Shown one piece after another: positions 19,483 through 29,861 of a DNA stretch of 33,699 bases. The position numbers and the translations under genes are program-made. The DNA comes from Atkinsonella hypoxylon (lineage: Eukaryota > Ascomycota > Sordariomycetes > Hypocreales > Clavicipitaceae). Location: assembly GCA_000729835.1 (NCBI GenBank), contig JFHB01000276.1, positions 1 to 33,699 on the forward strand, given 5' to 3'. A model generated the notes under the pieces. The model had not been told where the DNA came from, did not search any database, and saw nothing but the letters and a program-made list of their open reading frames with translations. How positions within the stretch are numbered: position 1 is the stretch's first letter; each line of letters opens with the position of its first letter.

Positions 19483-20656
19483 ATGGGCAACCAGGTCGTT
19501 CCCATTGAGTTTGATGATGATCAAAGCTCGGAACCCCATTTTCTGCTGACCGAGGCTGAGAAGGCTTCTCAAGAAGCCTTTATTGCGCAAGTGTGGGGAA
19601 AGTACGACGCTGGCGTGCCATTGTACACCAAAGCCATCATTCGCTTTGCGCAGCAGCAGATTTCGCAGTATCCTTTACCGGAAAGGGTGCCTATCCTGGG
19701 TTTCGACAACAAGTTGTACTTTGATGATTTATTCTGCAGTCGTTACGACGATGATGAGATGTATGCACATGTTCAGATGTCTGTTGCCCTGGGTTTTCCA
19801 TTCTTGTCATGGCTAACTTCTTCACTTGAGATATCTCCCCTTTGTGCATTTCCATTCGATCGAGAGTCTGACTTCACCAAGCCCCGGGCGCAAGGTACTG
19901 GAAGAATTCTCGGCTGTGAGGATCACGTCGATGTTCCTTGAAGGCGGTCGCTTCTTTCCGACGGCCTCGGTGGAGGAAATTGAGACGGCCTTTGAGAAGC
20001 ATTTTCAAGCGTGGGAAAGAAGCAGGACGTGGGAATTGATCCAGCAGCTCTTGAGGCTGGACGTGGAGAAGCTGCGGACGATTGACAGGATCGTGGGCTT
20101 CGGCCTGGGGTGCCTTTCGGGGGATTTGAGTGATGACAGAGATGGGCCCTGTACGCAACATGCTTTGCTGATCACGCTGGCGCGGTTCATCGGGCATCAC
20201 GCCGGGAGGGAGGTTGCGTGCTCTGTGCAAGATCCAGCTTATACGGGAACGTGCAGGGCCGTTTTGGACGCACGTGGCGTCGAGGTGTTGGAACCGGAGA
20301 ACGGATTCCTCCTGCTCGATGATCGTTCTGTCGTGGTATCGATCAGTCCGAATATACCTGTTCGTCAGATCGTTGCTGATTTGGCCCGCCCCGTTATCAT
20401 GATTTGGGACCGAGTCGACGACAAGGACGTGGCAGAGAGGCGGTGGAGACGAATCAAAGGCGGCACATGGTTAAGGTAGGGTTTCTCTCTCGTCTGGCTA
20501 CAAGACATAACTGACACTGGGCCATCTAGTCCCCATTCCACCGATCCGGTCTCAGCGCGGGTAATGGCCATGATAGAGGAATATGATGAAATGGCTACTA
20601 ACGATAAGCTCCTTCGTAATGCAGGTGTTTATGTACGCAAGAGCACGCCATCGTAG
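19483..20656 (+). CDS. SRR1-like domain protein, function unknown
   Basis: The protein has the SRR1-like domain, named after a plant protein affecting the circadian clock and red-light response; its biochemical role is unknown. Exons are 19483-19760, 19831-20475 and 20530-20656, giving 349 aa. The domain is at ~170-300: DRIVGFGLGCLSG, QHALLITLARFIG, CSVQDPAYTGTCRAVLDARG, GFLLLDDRSVVVSISPNIPV, ADLARPVIMIWD. Intron 1 uses an uncommon GAG acceptor, chosen because it is the only one with a well-spaced branch site (GCTAAC) that joins the two frames. The last exon is read to TAG at 20656 (NAGVYVRKSTPS), because many fungal members end in a similar YVR segment. Splicing 20625-20673 is an alternative giving NAGEAFYGA. 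An in-frame ATG at 19306 would lengthen the N terminus. The gene sits between ron1 and dam1; a role in GlcNAc use is not shown. Confidence 0.8.
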
Positions 20657-21837
20657 CTAACGCTTCTGTGCAGGAGAAGCCTTCTACGGCGCATGAGATG
20701 AGGCCAGACGCTCACAAGGTTAGTTACATGGCTCAGAACCAGCGCGTAAATGAAATACCGTTGCTCGCACTCCAGTCGTACAGGAATAAAAAAAAAGTAG
20801 CCTGGTGACATGTCAAAAAAGGAACAAGTATAAAACCCCGCCTCTCTGATGATGTATTATCTGAATTCTGCTTAATCACGGTACCTACCCTACCCGCCTT
20901 GGATCGTCGAACTACCCAAGGTAGATATCACGCATCCGCATTAGCTCCATTCGCCTGGCGTCCTTAAGACGTGACCTAGACTGCAGCCACGTCAGAAAAG
21001 GCGCCATGGTACCGGATTGCCGGGGATGCACAGCAGCTGCTCGAACCTAAAGACGACAGACACATCGCATCTACGTCGCACTAGATTTGTGCTTCACCCC
21101 TCGCACCCGTAGGACCATAACGGTAGCAACCGATTCCCAGCAATGGGCACGACCCATCACACGTGAAACCTACCTTGCTGCAATATATGCGTGCGCATAC
21201 AAAGATGTCGATAGCGAATCTCAAGCACGAGACTCGTACGTGGAGAAACAAACGGTGGCCGACTTGAATCACTACGGCTTTTGCTCCCGCGAACTCATGA
21301 CATCTTGGACTGCCACTGCCCCATCGGTTCTCTAACACCTCCACTGACTACAATCTTTATCGCTGGCATTACGTATGTATGTATGTATGTATGATGTAGG
21401 CGCGGAATCTGACTTAACTTAGCATATTCACATAGCAATCACCAATTGGAATCTAAATGCATTCGCTTTCTGCCGTTGCGGCAAGAACTGGCTGGTGTCT
21501 AGGATTTCTCGGGGTAACACGCTCGACCCGTTTGGTTCTTTGGAAGCGAGTTCCCATTTATAGTCCAGCAAACCAAGAGACTGAACATGGCACAATCCAT
21601 AGTGGGCTTACAAGCTAAGCGGTCAATAATAGAAACATATATCAAGAGATGTAGCAGGAGCAGGAGCATTCGAAAACGAAAGCGAAAACGAATAAAAAAA
21701 ACAGCTCATAAACTTCGATGCGAAGCAAAACACCTTGAATGTCTTTTTTTGTTTCTTTTTTAAATAGTATGGGGGATATCATGCCATCCAAACGGTAATC
21801 ATCATCACATGTCGCTCTCAAGGTGAGATGTACCTTC
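20657..21837. other. Intergenic between convergent SRR1-like gene and dam1
   Basis: This 1.18-kb stretch should contain two facing 3' UTRs. Overlapping open frames of 82 and 87 codons at 21081-21344 lie on opposite strands and neither is recognisable. There is a short (GTAT)n run at 21373-21393 and an A-rich stretch near 21660-21710. Confidence 0.5.
21373..21393. repeat. (GTAT)n microsatellite
   Basis: About five tandem GTAT units lie in the intergenic region between the convergent SRR1-like and dam1 genes. Confidence 0.9.
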
Positions 21838-23135
21838 CTAGGCAGTGATGGCGTTTGGTCGAGCAGCCTGCTGCTCTGGGGTAGGCGTTAATCGCATGTT
21901 CCAGCCGGGCTCGGGAATGCGCGACGCCATGCGGTCGGGTATCAGGTCGGGTGAGACGGATCGAACGGGATATTCGGTAGCAGGAGTGGCACGAAGAAGC
22001 CGAGAGGTGGTGGGCTGAGGAGAAAGGATGGTGGGAGAGCTAACCTCATCGACACGGGTTTGGGGTATACAACCATTGCCATTGCGGACTTTGGAAGGCA
22101 GAATTTGCTCGAAACCAGCTTCCTTGGCTACCTTCTCAATGCTCTTAAAGTACTGTAAGAATACGTCAGTGGATGCGCTTCGCGATAGAACACACGCTGA
22201 CCACGGGTTTGAGCAAAAAGTTTACCTTGACCGTCTTGACCTGAAGCTCAAGCGTAGCATCCTCGTCAACAACAATCATGGGGTGAGGATGCAGCTGCAA
22301 GCCGGACAGAGTCCACATATGGTTGACGCCTTGCTCAATGCAGCGCTGCAGAGCAAGGGACTTTCGCTGACCTAGAATGATGACAACAACCTCACGAGCC
22401 TCGAGAACAGTCTGCACGCCTACAGTCAGCGCCATGCGAGGAACCTGGTTCACGTCGTTGTTGAAGAAGCGAGAGTTGGCCAAAATGGTATCGTAGGCCA
22501 AAGTCTTGACACGAGTTCGGCTGGCCAAGCTCGACCCGGGCTCGTTGAAAGCGATATGACCGTCCTCGCCGATGCCAGCGAGAAAGAGGTCTATGCCGCC
22601 AACCGCCTTTATGGCGTCTTCGTATGCGACGCATTCAGCCTCAAGGTTAGGGGCATTGCCGTTCAGGATGTGAACATTGGAAGGGTGAACATTAACGTGG
22701 GAGAAGAAGTTCTTCCACATGAACGAATGGTATGATTCGGGATGGTCGCGGGGAATGCCGACGTATTCGTCCATGTTGAAAGTGACGACATGTTCGAAGG
22801 AGATCTGGACGCGAGGAATGTTAACTAGGGCACTTTGATGGCAGGTTTACCATGGTGATGCATTCAAAATCCACTTTTCTGCCGCTGGATCGCATCACGG
22901 AGAAATGATGAAAATCGTGAGCAAGTTGCCCAAGAAAAAAAAAGATTATTCTTACCTCACCAGCCTTGAACTTCTCGACAAGGATCTTGTAGACGCCGAG
23001 AGGGCTGGAGCCAGTGGGCAGACCCAGAACGAAGGGGTTCTCCGCGGTAGGATTAAAGGCCTTGATTCGGTCGACAATATATGTGGCTACGTAGCTGCTG
23101 GCAGCCGAAGCATCATCGCGAATGATCAATCTCAT
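21838..23135 (-). CDS. dam1: Glucosamine-6-phosphate deaminase/isomerase
   Basis: The enzyme converts GlcN-6-P to fructose-6-P plus ammonia, the last step of GlcNAc catabolism, in the cytosol. Minus-strand exons are 23135-22956, 22804-22226 and 22152-21838, giving 357 aa; all three junctions are phase 0 (introns 151 and 73 bp). NagB motifs are intact: GLPTGSSPLGVY, FNMDEYVGIPRDHPESYHSF with D72, and GIGEDGHIAFNEPGS with D141, H143 and E148. The catalytic residues carry the same numbers as in E. coli NagB. Compared with bacterial NagB (about 266 aa) there is a C-terminal extension of ~90 residues rich in Pro, Thr, Ser and Arg (for example PTISPQPTTSRLLRATPATE), a low-complexity tail. The gene is divergent from hxk3 across a 3.85-kb region that includes the second inverted-repeat element. 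Confidence 0.97.
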
Positions 23136-24239
23136 CTTGTAGTTGTGAATGTATGATTCGTCGTGAGATGGGTATATGTGTGTGTAAGTGGTGTCCGTGT
23201 GTCACGGATTAGGCAAGAAGGGATGTCTCAATAGTGGTCAAACGAAGAATGAGGGATAGGATAAGGCAGGTGACTGTCATAGGAAGCTGGGGAGAATGAG
23301 GGTGAGAAGAGCAAGGCTAGGCAAAGTAGATTAAGGTTGGGGTGGGAGCTTGAAAGCCAGAGCATGACATGTTGCAGGTTGCAGCAAATCTTGGGAGTGA
23401 CAGATTCGGTCGACATACTTGCTGTACACTCCCGGCATGAGCCCCAGAAAAAAAGTCGACGCAAGCTGGAGAATCAAAGGTCGAACGAATCGCGAATGCA
23501 TTAGTGGTGGGCCGGATGCTGGCTGATGCAATGTGCCTTTTCAATGGCGCCGTCTTACGGAATACTTGGTAGAGACTTCTTTCCCCAAAAGTCAAACTCC
23601 CAACTCAAAACAACCAAAACCAAGTCGGCGTCCTGCTTTTTTTGTGCCCATCTGCTGCAGCAAAACAAAAGTTACTTTCCTTCCTTCATTTCTTGCACGT
23701 TCCTTCCCTCTTCCCTGATGGCAGCCTCTTTTTGTGGGTTGTGGGCCATGCAGCGCAGCCGCCGCCTTACACACCTCTACGCGCGGCGTCCGGGTTGGGA
23801 AAGAACCCCGTGGTAACAACCACTCTACAAGGGCTTGTGACGTAGTTCTCAGATAATAAGCCTTCTAGAGGCTCTTACAAAGCTCTTATGAGTCATCCAT
23901 AGATCATGACAGATTTATCATCTCTATTACCAAGCCCTTTTCAAAGTAGTTATTGTTACAGAGCTCTTGACTTGACAAAAATCGAGTTGCAGGAGACAGT
24001 TGGGAATGCAGATGTGGAGCAAATGGCCCCCATCGTCCCGAATATCGAAAGGATGCAATGGATGGATAATGGATGCAGCTCAGTTGCAAGTTGCAAGTCA
24101 TATATCATGATGTCGAGGTGGGGCTCCGGATTCTTTCAAAGAAGCTGGATGGAACGTCACTGCACGTAGTGGGTAATGACTATGCCCCACCCGGCCGAAT
24201 GTGATGTTTCAGCGGCCCACCTTCTGCACACAAAGTTTG

Positions 24240-24310
24240 ACAGATTAACCAAGACATAGTGGCCACTCCCACGACTACAAGCAGAGACGCGTTGTCTCGA
24301 TGAAATTTGT
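24240..24310. mobile_element. 71-bp inverted-repeat element, copy 2 (MITE-like, eroded)
   Basis: The stretch ACAGATTAACCAAGACA...ATTTGT aligns over its whole length with the reverse complement of 13071-13140. It shares ACAGATTAA, GACA, the unbroken GTGGCCACTCCCAC, ACTA and CAGAG, about 70% by eye. Many differences are C/T or G/A, as repeat-induced point mutation would leave. Its own right terminal repeat is degraded. It lies 1.1 kb upstream of the dam1 start, on the far side from which hxk3 is read. Confidence 0.65.
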
Positions 24311-25595
24311 CGGCTTTGTTTGCGCCATGCGGAAGTCCCACGCGGAACTGCGCTATTAAGCGTAATGGCGGCAACTACTAGTCTCAAGCTTCTACGCATC
24401 TAGCGCTGCTCGACTGTACGACTCAGTCCCTAGGTACACTGCGCTTGCTTGCGTTCCCCAAGGTCTTGACCCCGTCTCCACGAGCGTAGCACCAGCCTTT
24501 ATTCACCTGGACGCATTCTGTACTCCGTACTCTTTGACTGCAAAGCCCTCCGCATCTCCGGCGTGTTCCCACGTCATGGCCGGATCAGGTCGGGCCCGCT
24601 CTTCACCCTCTTCACCCATGTCTCGTCAATGTGCCACATGACTTAAAAATCTGGGGCAATCCCAGTCTGGCGGCATTCATTACAGGTGTTTAGTCGTAAG
24701 TCACTCATCAGCGTCAGACAATCGGCAGCTTCTGCGCAGCACATAACTCAGCTCAGTCATACAGAGCATCAGAGCATTGGCCGACTTCCCAATGCAGCAC
24801 TGTCAATTACCGCGCCATCGAGGCTCTGTGTGACGCAAGCTCCATCCCACATCCACCAGGGCCGTCTTCTCCATATCTCATGTAATTGCTCCTGCTACTA
24901 AAGCAATATGGCAGTCCTCTCTGAGATAGCACGGAAGGTTTGGTGTGAGAGAATGGCAGCGCGGGGGAACTGGTGAACAAAGTGAGTAGATGATGTCCGT
25001 CCAAAAAGGTAGAAACGAACGAAAAAGACCAGGGACATGCCTTTCAGAGCATCTCAATCTCGATACATGATGTCGACGTCGTGATACAATTGTGTCCCAT
25101 CTGACCGATTCCTTCCGAGGTCTTTGATACATGATATGTGGACGGGCGTTGAGTGCGCGGAAGAAATCGTGGCTCGTTTGGTCGAATGTCTGTGATGTTT
25201 ACGGAACGCGTGCGTTCAGCAATAAGAAAAGAGCTTCCAGTGCGCACCTCTGATGAAAAATGCAGAGTGAACACACAACATGTTGATTGTTTGCGACTTC
25301 TTGTCCTTGCCCCCTTTCACCGGGAGGAAGATGTATTCTGGGTTGTACTCCAAATTGGACCCTTTGAATGATTAAATGTACCAGACATGACAAGGAGTAA
25401 AAGAGCCGATCAAAGATTCGTTCTACGCTACTAATCTCGTCTGAGGTAATCAAGGTATTATACTAAAATTGCGCTAAAGGAAAGGTATAGATAGAGCAAG
25501 GGAGCCTTGCCAGTATCAATTTCGCATATCATAATAAGCGCGCCTTGAATGCTCCGTCAAGTCCTTGTTCAACAGAACAGGGGTTGCAGTTTGGT

Positions 25596-25611
25596 GTACC
25601 TACATGTAGGT

Positions 25612-25613
<2 letters not shown>
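25596..25613. repeat. 18-bp perfect palindrome
   Basis: GTACCTACATGTAGGTAC equals its own reverse complement and runs straight into the ACCAGAC repeat array. Palindromes built from TACCTA/TAGGTA are frequent in the intergenic DNA of this window (for example CACCTAGGTACC at 29482), so it may be background composition rather than a specific site. Confidence 0.85.

Positions 25614-25646
<33 letters not shown>
25612..25646. repeat. Five perfect copies of 7-bp ACCAGAC
   Basis: ACCAGAC is repeated five times head to tail with no errors, overlapping the end of the palindrome by two bases. There are no spacers, so it is a minisatellite and not a CRISPR array. Confidence 0.95.
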
Positions 25647-25648
<2 letters not shown>

Positions 25649-25908
25649 ATATTGACAGTAACTAACGGTTTCACTGTGCCGATGAGGTAGGTGGTAATGA
25701 ATGGCTGGCTGGGGCTTCGTATGGAAAAGGACAAGGACCATGGCACCCATTGTGCCACTGTCAGGACTCAAGACGTCCGGTCGCCAACGGCTGTCTGTCG
25801 GCTGGCGGCTGCCAGTGGCTGTCGGTGGCTGTCAGTCCCAGTGGGCTGGGGTTGCGCGCCGTCGACCCGCCCCTGGTCGCATCCGCATCCGCATCATCGG
25901 AGGCTCTT

Positions 25909-25940
<32 letters not shown>
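25909..25940. repeat. (GCTG)8 microsatellite
   Basis: Eight perfect GCTG units occur in a GC-rich section of the dam1/hxk3 intergenic region. They generate a Leu-Ala-Gly-Trp repeat in open frames that are not genes. Confidence 0.95.
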
Positions 25941-26983
25941 TCGTCTGGTGGTGCCTTGTCCATGGCAACGTTACAGCCCCAACCTTGACCTTTTTAATCG
26001 TCCAGAAGCGAAAAGGCTCATCTATCCACCGGCAGGCAGTGGCAAGCAAGCAGCACATGCCCTACTTGAAGCATCGGCGGACATGGCCCTGATCGTGGCA
26101 CATCAGCATCGCAGTCAGCACATCGACGTTGAATACTAAGCTAACGCATCTGGATGCTACGTTCGACCACGCAACCACGGTCGCCCGCAGAACACGATCC
26201 ACCGCTGGTATACGGAGTACCCTGGCTTCAGCCTGTTCTTCTGTGTTTGTCCAGTCTGGTGCATCTCATCCACACCCCCGTGCCATCTGCACCTCACCAT
26301 TGGCTCCGCCGTCCCCTCCCTCTTTCCATCTGTTCCTAACTGCGGCACTCGCATGTCGTTGGTTGGTTGGCTGCATAAGTGAGGTGAAAAGCCAGGCTTT
26401 TTGTTTATTGGTGGATTTCGCTATTAACATCAACGTCGACAACAACCGCGCCAAAGACCATTCAGCATATGGTGCCAGCCAGCTGCGCTGCTAGTCCGAG
26501 TAGCATCTCATTCCTGCTCACTGTCATATACTCCGCGAATTCTCGGTTTTGACGTCTGGTCTGCTGCTTCCCTTGATCGGCCCGTTCGTTGTTGTGTGGT
26601 TTCATATTGGGGGTCCGTCCCGCTGCAGCATCACCACGCCGCCCATCAACTCTTCATTAGCTTCTTCCTCTCACACATTCCTGCTTTTCACCCTACTCGC
26701 ACAATCATTTGCTCGCGACGGCGCCATATACTTGACACTAAGCTTGGCTGGCTGCGTTCGGATTTTCACTCGCACAGCCTCCTTGCTGCCCATCCATCCA
26801 GTTCTTGAACTGGTGAATTTCCATCTCGTATCTGGCTAACTATTCCATCGTTCTGGCTCATACCAAAGTAGGTGCTACCTGTGAGTCCCTATTATACCGG
26901 AATCTCGAATTCTTTATCTTGACTCCCATTCCCGCATCCTCGTCTCCTCGGAACATTCATTTTCTTTCCTTCAAGCCAATGAC

Positions 26984-28753
26984 ATGCAAAGCATCACTTT
27001 CGCCATGACCGCTTTCCAAAAAGCGTTCTTGGCTGTCATTGTCAAGAACTTACTTCGTGGCAAGTCTTTGATACAAGCCATACTGTCTTTCTGGGTCAAT
27101 CCAGTCAAACTCAAGTCAAGCTCAAGCAAAGGAAAGACTTCGAGGACGTTGCAGGAGTTTCTTAAGGAGGTTGAGGCTACCTTGCTCGGTCCGGTCAGTG
27201 GTGAAGGGCTGCAGGTATTGTCTGCAGATCTGAAAAAGCAGTTTCTTGAACGCTTGCAAAAGGATGAACAATGCATGCTACCTTCTTATAGTCACCAATT
27301 GCCCTCTGGAAGCGAATGTGGCGAGTACGTGGCTCTAGATGTCGGTGGTTCGACGTTGAGAGTTGCCGTTGTGGCACTGCGTGGCCGCGAGGCTGATGCC
27401 AACAAGCAGAGTGAGATTATCAGTATGCACAACTATCGTATTAGTCCGGATATCAAAGAGTTGCAGGGCATGGCATTCTTTGAGTGGATGGCTCAGAAAG
27501 TTAATGATACTCTTGCGCAGAGTGGCTACTACTCAAATAACCCCGAGAAACCTCTTCCCGTGGCATGTGCATGGAGTTTTCCCCTTGAGTAAGTGTTTTC
27601 TTCCCCCACTTTCTGCATTACCTCATGTCGTGGTGAAGTCGAATACTTAACAAAGTATAGACAAACATCAATGGGTGGGGGGAAACTCCTGCCAATGGGC
27701 AAGGCATTCTTGGCAGACCAAGGATTGCTTGGTGAAGACCTTGGTGGAATTATCAAGCAGGCTTGCAAGAATCAAGGCCTAGACATTGAGCTTCGAGCTA
27801 TTTTGAACGATTCGAGCGCTTGCCTGTTGTCTCGGGCCTACTCTCACACGTCCACTCGTTTTAGTCTCATTCTAGGCACTGGTGTCAATTTAGCCGCCTA
27901 CCTTCCAGTACAAAGTATTGGCATGAAGAAATTTGGCACTCGACCTGAAGCATGGTTTGAGAATGCCAGTCACGTTATTGTCAACACAGAGTTGGGCATG
28001 TTTGGTCACAATATTCTACCACTCACTAGATGGGACCGAGCCTTGGCAGAACAGCACCCCCGTCCCAACTTTCAACCACTTGAGCATCTTGTCAGCGGGA
28101 TGTACCTTGGCGAAATTGTTCGATTAATTCTAATAGAGGCTATCGAGACAACTGGTCTACTCGGCGGCATCGTACCTCCTTCGTTAAAGAGCGGGTATTC
28201 ATTGGGAACTGATACATTATCCATAATTGAGTGGTAGGTGACTAGCGAACGCACTTCCTTTGCCCTCCGTAGCAATGTTGTGATAGACTAACCTATTACC
28301 AGTGACACTTCTTCTGATATGGAAGATGCCATTAAAATCTTCTCAGAACGACACCCGTCACCTTACCAGCCCACCACTTCTGATCTTACCGCTATAAAGG
28401 CCATCTCATCGTTCGTTTCCGTCCGCTCTAGCGCACTAGTTGCAACATGTGTATACACACTGTGGCACTTACGACTGGACTTTGAACAACAATATATCAA
28501 GTCTCTCCCTGAGTCATCGCCAGAGCGTGAGCGTGTCGAAACTGACCTGAACCTACAGAGTACCACTGTCGCGTTCAACGGCAGTGTCATTGAAAACTAT
28601 CCAGGATACCTGGAAAGCTGCCAACGCTACCTCAAACACCTAGTTGAGATCAATGGATCGCCCAAACATCGAAGCATTGACCTCGTTTCCGCCAATGAGA
28701 GCTCTTTATTAGGCGCTGCCGTGGCACTGGCTTGCATGGAACGAGATGACTGA
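26984..28753 (+). CDS. hxk3: Hexokinase-family N-acetylglucosamine kinase
   Basis: This is a divergent hexokinase; by position and similarity it should phosphorylate GlcNAc to GlcNAc-6-P, the first intracellular step. Exons are 26984-27588, 27661-28233 and 28303-28753, giving 542 aa with matching phases (introns 72 and 69 bp). Hexokinase motifs are present: ATP phosphate-1 loop LDVGGSTLR at ~118, sugar-binding SFPLEQTSMGGGKLLPMGKAF at ~198-218 (where glucose hexokinases have W-T/S-K-G-F), catalytic D252 in ILNDSSACLLSRAY, phosphate-2 ILGTGVNLAAY, and C-terminal adenosine-site SANESSLLGAAVALA. The N terminus has a hydrophobic stretch (FQKAFLAVIV...LLRGKSLIQAILSFW), perhaps a membrane or organelle-contact segment. 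The ATG at 27005 (GCCATGACC) has better context and would remove seven residues. It is divergent from dam1. Confidence 0.93.
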
Positions 28754-28881
28754 ACATGTTTCTTACCTATATCTTCATTCGCTACTGAGCCAACGGCTCT
28801 GTTTGTGGACGAGGCACCAATCTTGACATTGCCCTGAGCTCGTTGGGTCACCTTATGGCGGGTTAGAGATGGTGCTATTTC

Positions 28882-28912
<31 letters not shown>

Positions 28913-29861
28913 CCCGCCTTTTCCTTCTTGCTTTTGTTCAACATCATTGAGCGTGCGGTCATCAAAACGCATACGTAGAGGCGCTGCATAGCATTGTTTT
29001 GCATTATGCTTCATTGATGTTTTTCAATATTTTATAGGCAAAGTATCTTCACTGCCGCTTGTACGTATATACTTCATAAATGTCAGGATGGCTTTTAGCG
29101 TTTAGTCTCGGAAACAGAGACACAGCGAGCAGGGCTACCTCTTCTTCTTCCTCTGCTACATCTTCTTCAGCGAATGTGTAAACAAGTGAGGACGATAGGC
29201 TCGCCAACTCAGTTCTGCACCGTGATGCGTATCTGGAATTCTATTCTTCCAATCGTGAGTACACTTGCTTCCGCGTATCCCGGCACAACTCATGAGCAAA
29301 CTAGGTACTTAATTTCCCTAACGAGCCAGCCGGATTCTAGACAGTCACAGGCCTGTGAGCTCTGATAAGACAGGACAACAGAGTCATAGACCCCTATTTG
29401 TAAACCCTCGACAACATCTACCTAAGTTGTCGTACAATTGATTATTCTCTCCAGAATCCAAGTTGGCGCGCGATGGTAGGCACCTAGGTACCTATTAGGA
29501 CAAATTCTGGTCGCGTCGCGGGGTTTAGTACTTTGATCAGCAAGTAGAGCTACTACAAGCGTCCAAGTGTGTAGGGAGCTAATTAGGTTCCTGTACATAC
29601 TACATCATGTGACTGCCTGATTTGTTCGCGTTCTGGGTACCGCGTCTACCAAGTAGCGACTCACCTCTTATAGCACGCGATCTCCACACAATAAACAGAC
29701 AGACAGCCACTGCGATTTTTGCCTCCATGCACACAGCCTTACCCTAATCACGTCCAGAACTCATTGTCTGTTGCGTCGCGAAAGACACTTGGATATCGAA
29801 TACAGTGAGTAGGGACTGCGTTGGCCAAATCTGCGCGTTTAAAGAAATCCACCTGCCAGCC
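28754..29861. other. Intergenic: hxk3 3' region and rtt107 promoter
   Basis: This 1.1-kb stretch holds no supported gene. It contains a CTTTT repeat at 28878-28912, a TCTTC-rich patch near 29140-29170 and the TAGGTACC-type motifs near 29480. The rtt107 leader is within the last ~200 bp. Confidence 0.5.
28878..28912. repeat. (CTTTT)n microsatellite
   Basis: About five CTTTT units are followed by a longer T tract, just downstream of hxk3. Confidence 0.95.

Larger units (their letters stand above)
23136..26983. promoter_or_regulatory. Long divergent intergenic region dam1/hxk3
   Basis: These 3.85 kb, the largest gap in the window, separate two divergent GlcNAc genes. No gene could be supported: frames are below about 135 codons, overlap on both strands, and read as low-complexity Ala/Gly/Trp or Ser/Leu sequence. 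Visible structures are the 71-bp element (24240-24310), an 18-bp palindrome (25596-25613), ACCAGAC repeats (25612-25646) and TGGC repeats (25909-25940). CACACAAAG just before the element (24228-24236) contains a CACAAA core like an Ndt80 middle-sporulation site. The right end is CT-rich (26620-26980) and may hold a spliced hxk3 leader, because GTGAGT occurs at 26880. Confidence 0.55.

Noticed and set aside
20625..20673. A third intron in the SRR1-like gene
   Set aside because: The GTGTTT donor and GCTAAC branch are plausible, but splicing replaces a family-like YVR end with a short unrelated tail; kept only as an alternative.
21030..21060. TCGAACC-containing stretch as a possible tRNA T-arm
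   Set aside because: No acceptor, anticodon or D-arm pairing could be laid around it; no tRNA gene was supportable anywhere in the window.
21081..21344. Overlapping 82- and 87-codon frames on opposite strands
   Set aside because: Neither resembles a known protein, and mirror-image open frames of this size are expected by chance.
25612..25646. CRISPR-like repeat array
   Set aside because: The 7-bp units are directly adjacent with no spacers, and the genome is eukaryotic.
25691..26494. Several overlapping plus-strand frames of 121-133 codons in the dam1/hxk3 gap
   Set aside because: They are dominated by the TGGC repeat and GC-rich low-complexity sequence, with three frames open at once and no domain.
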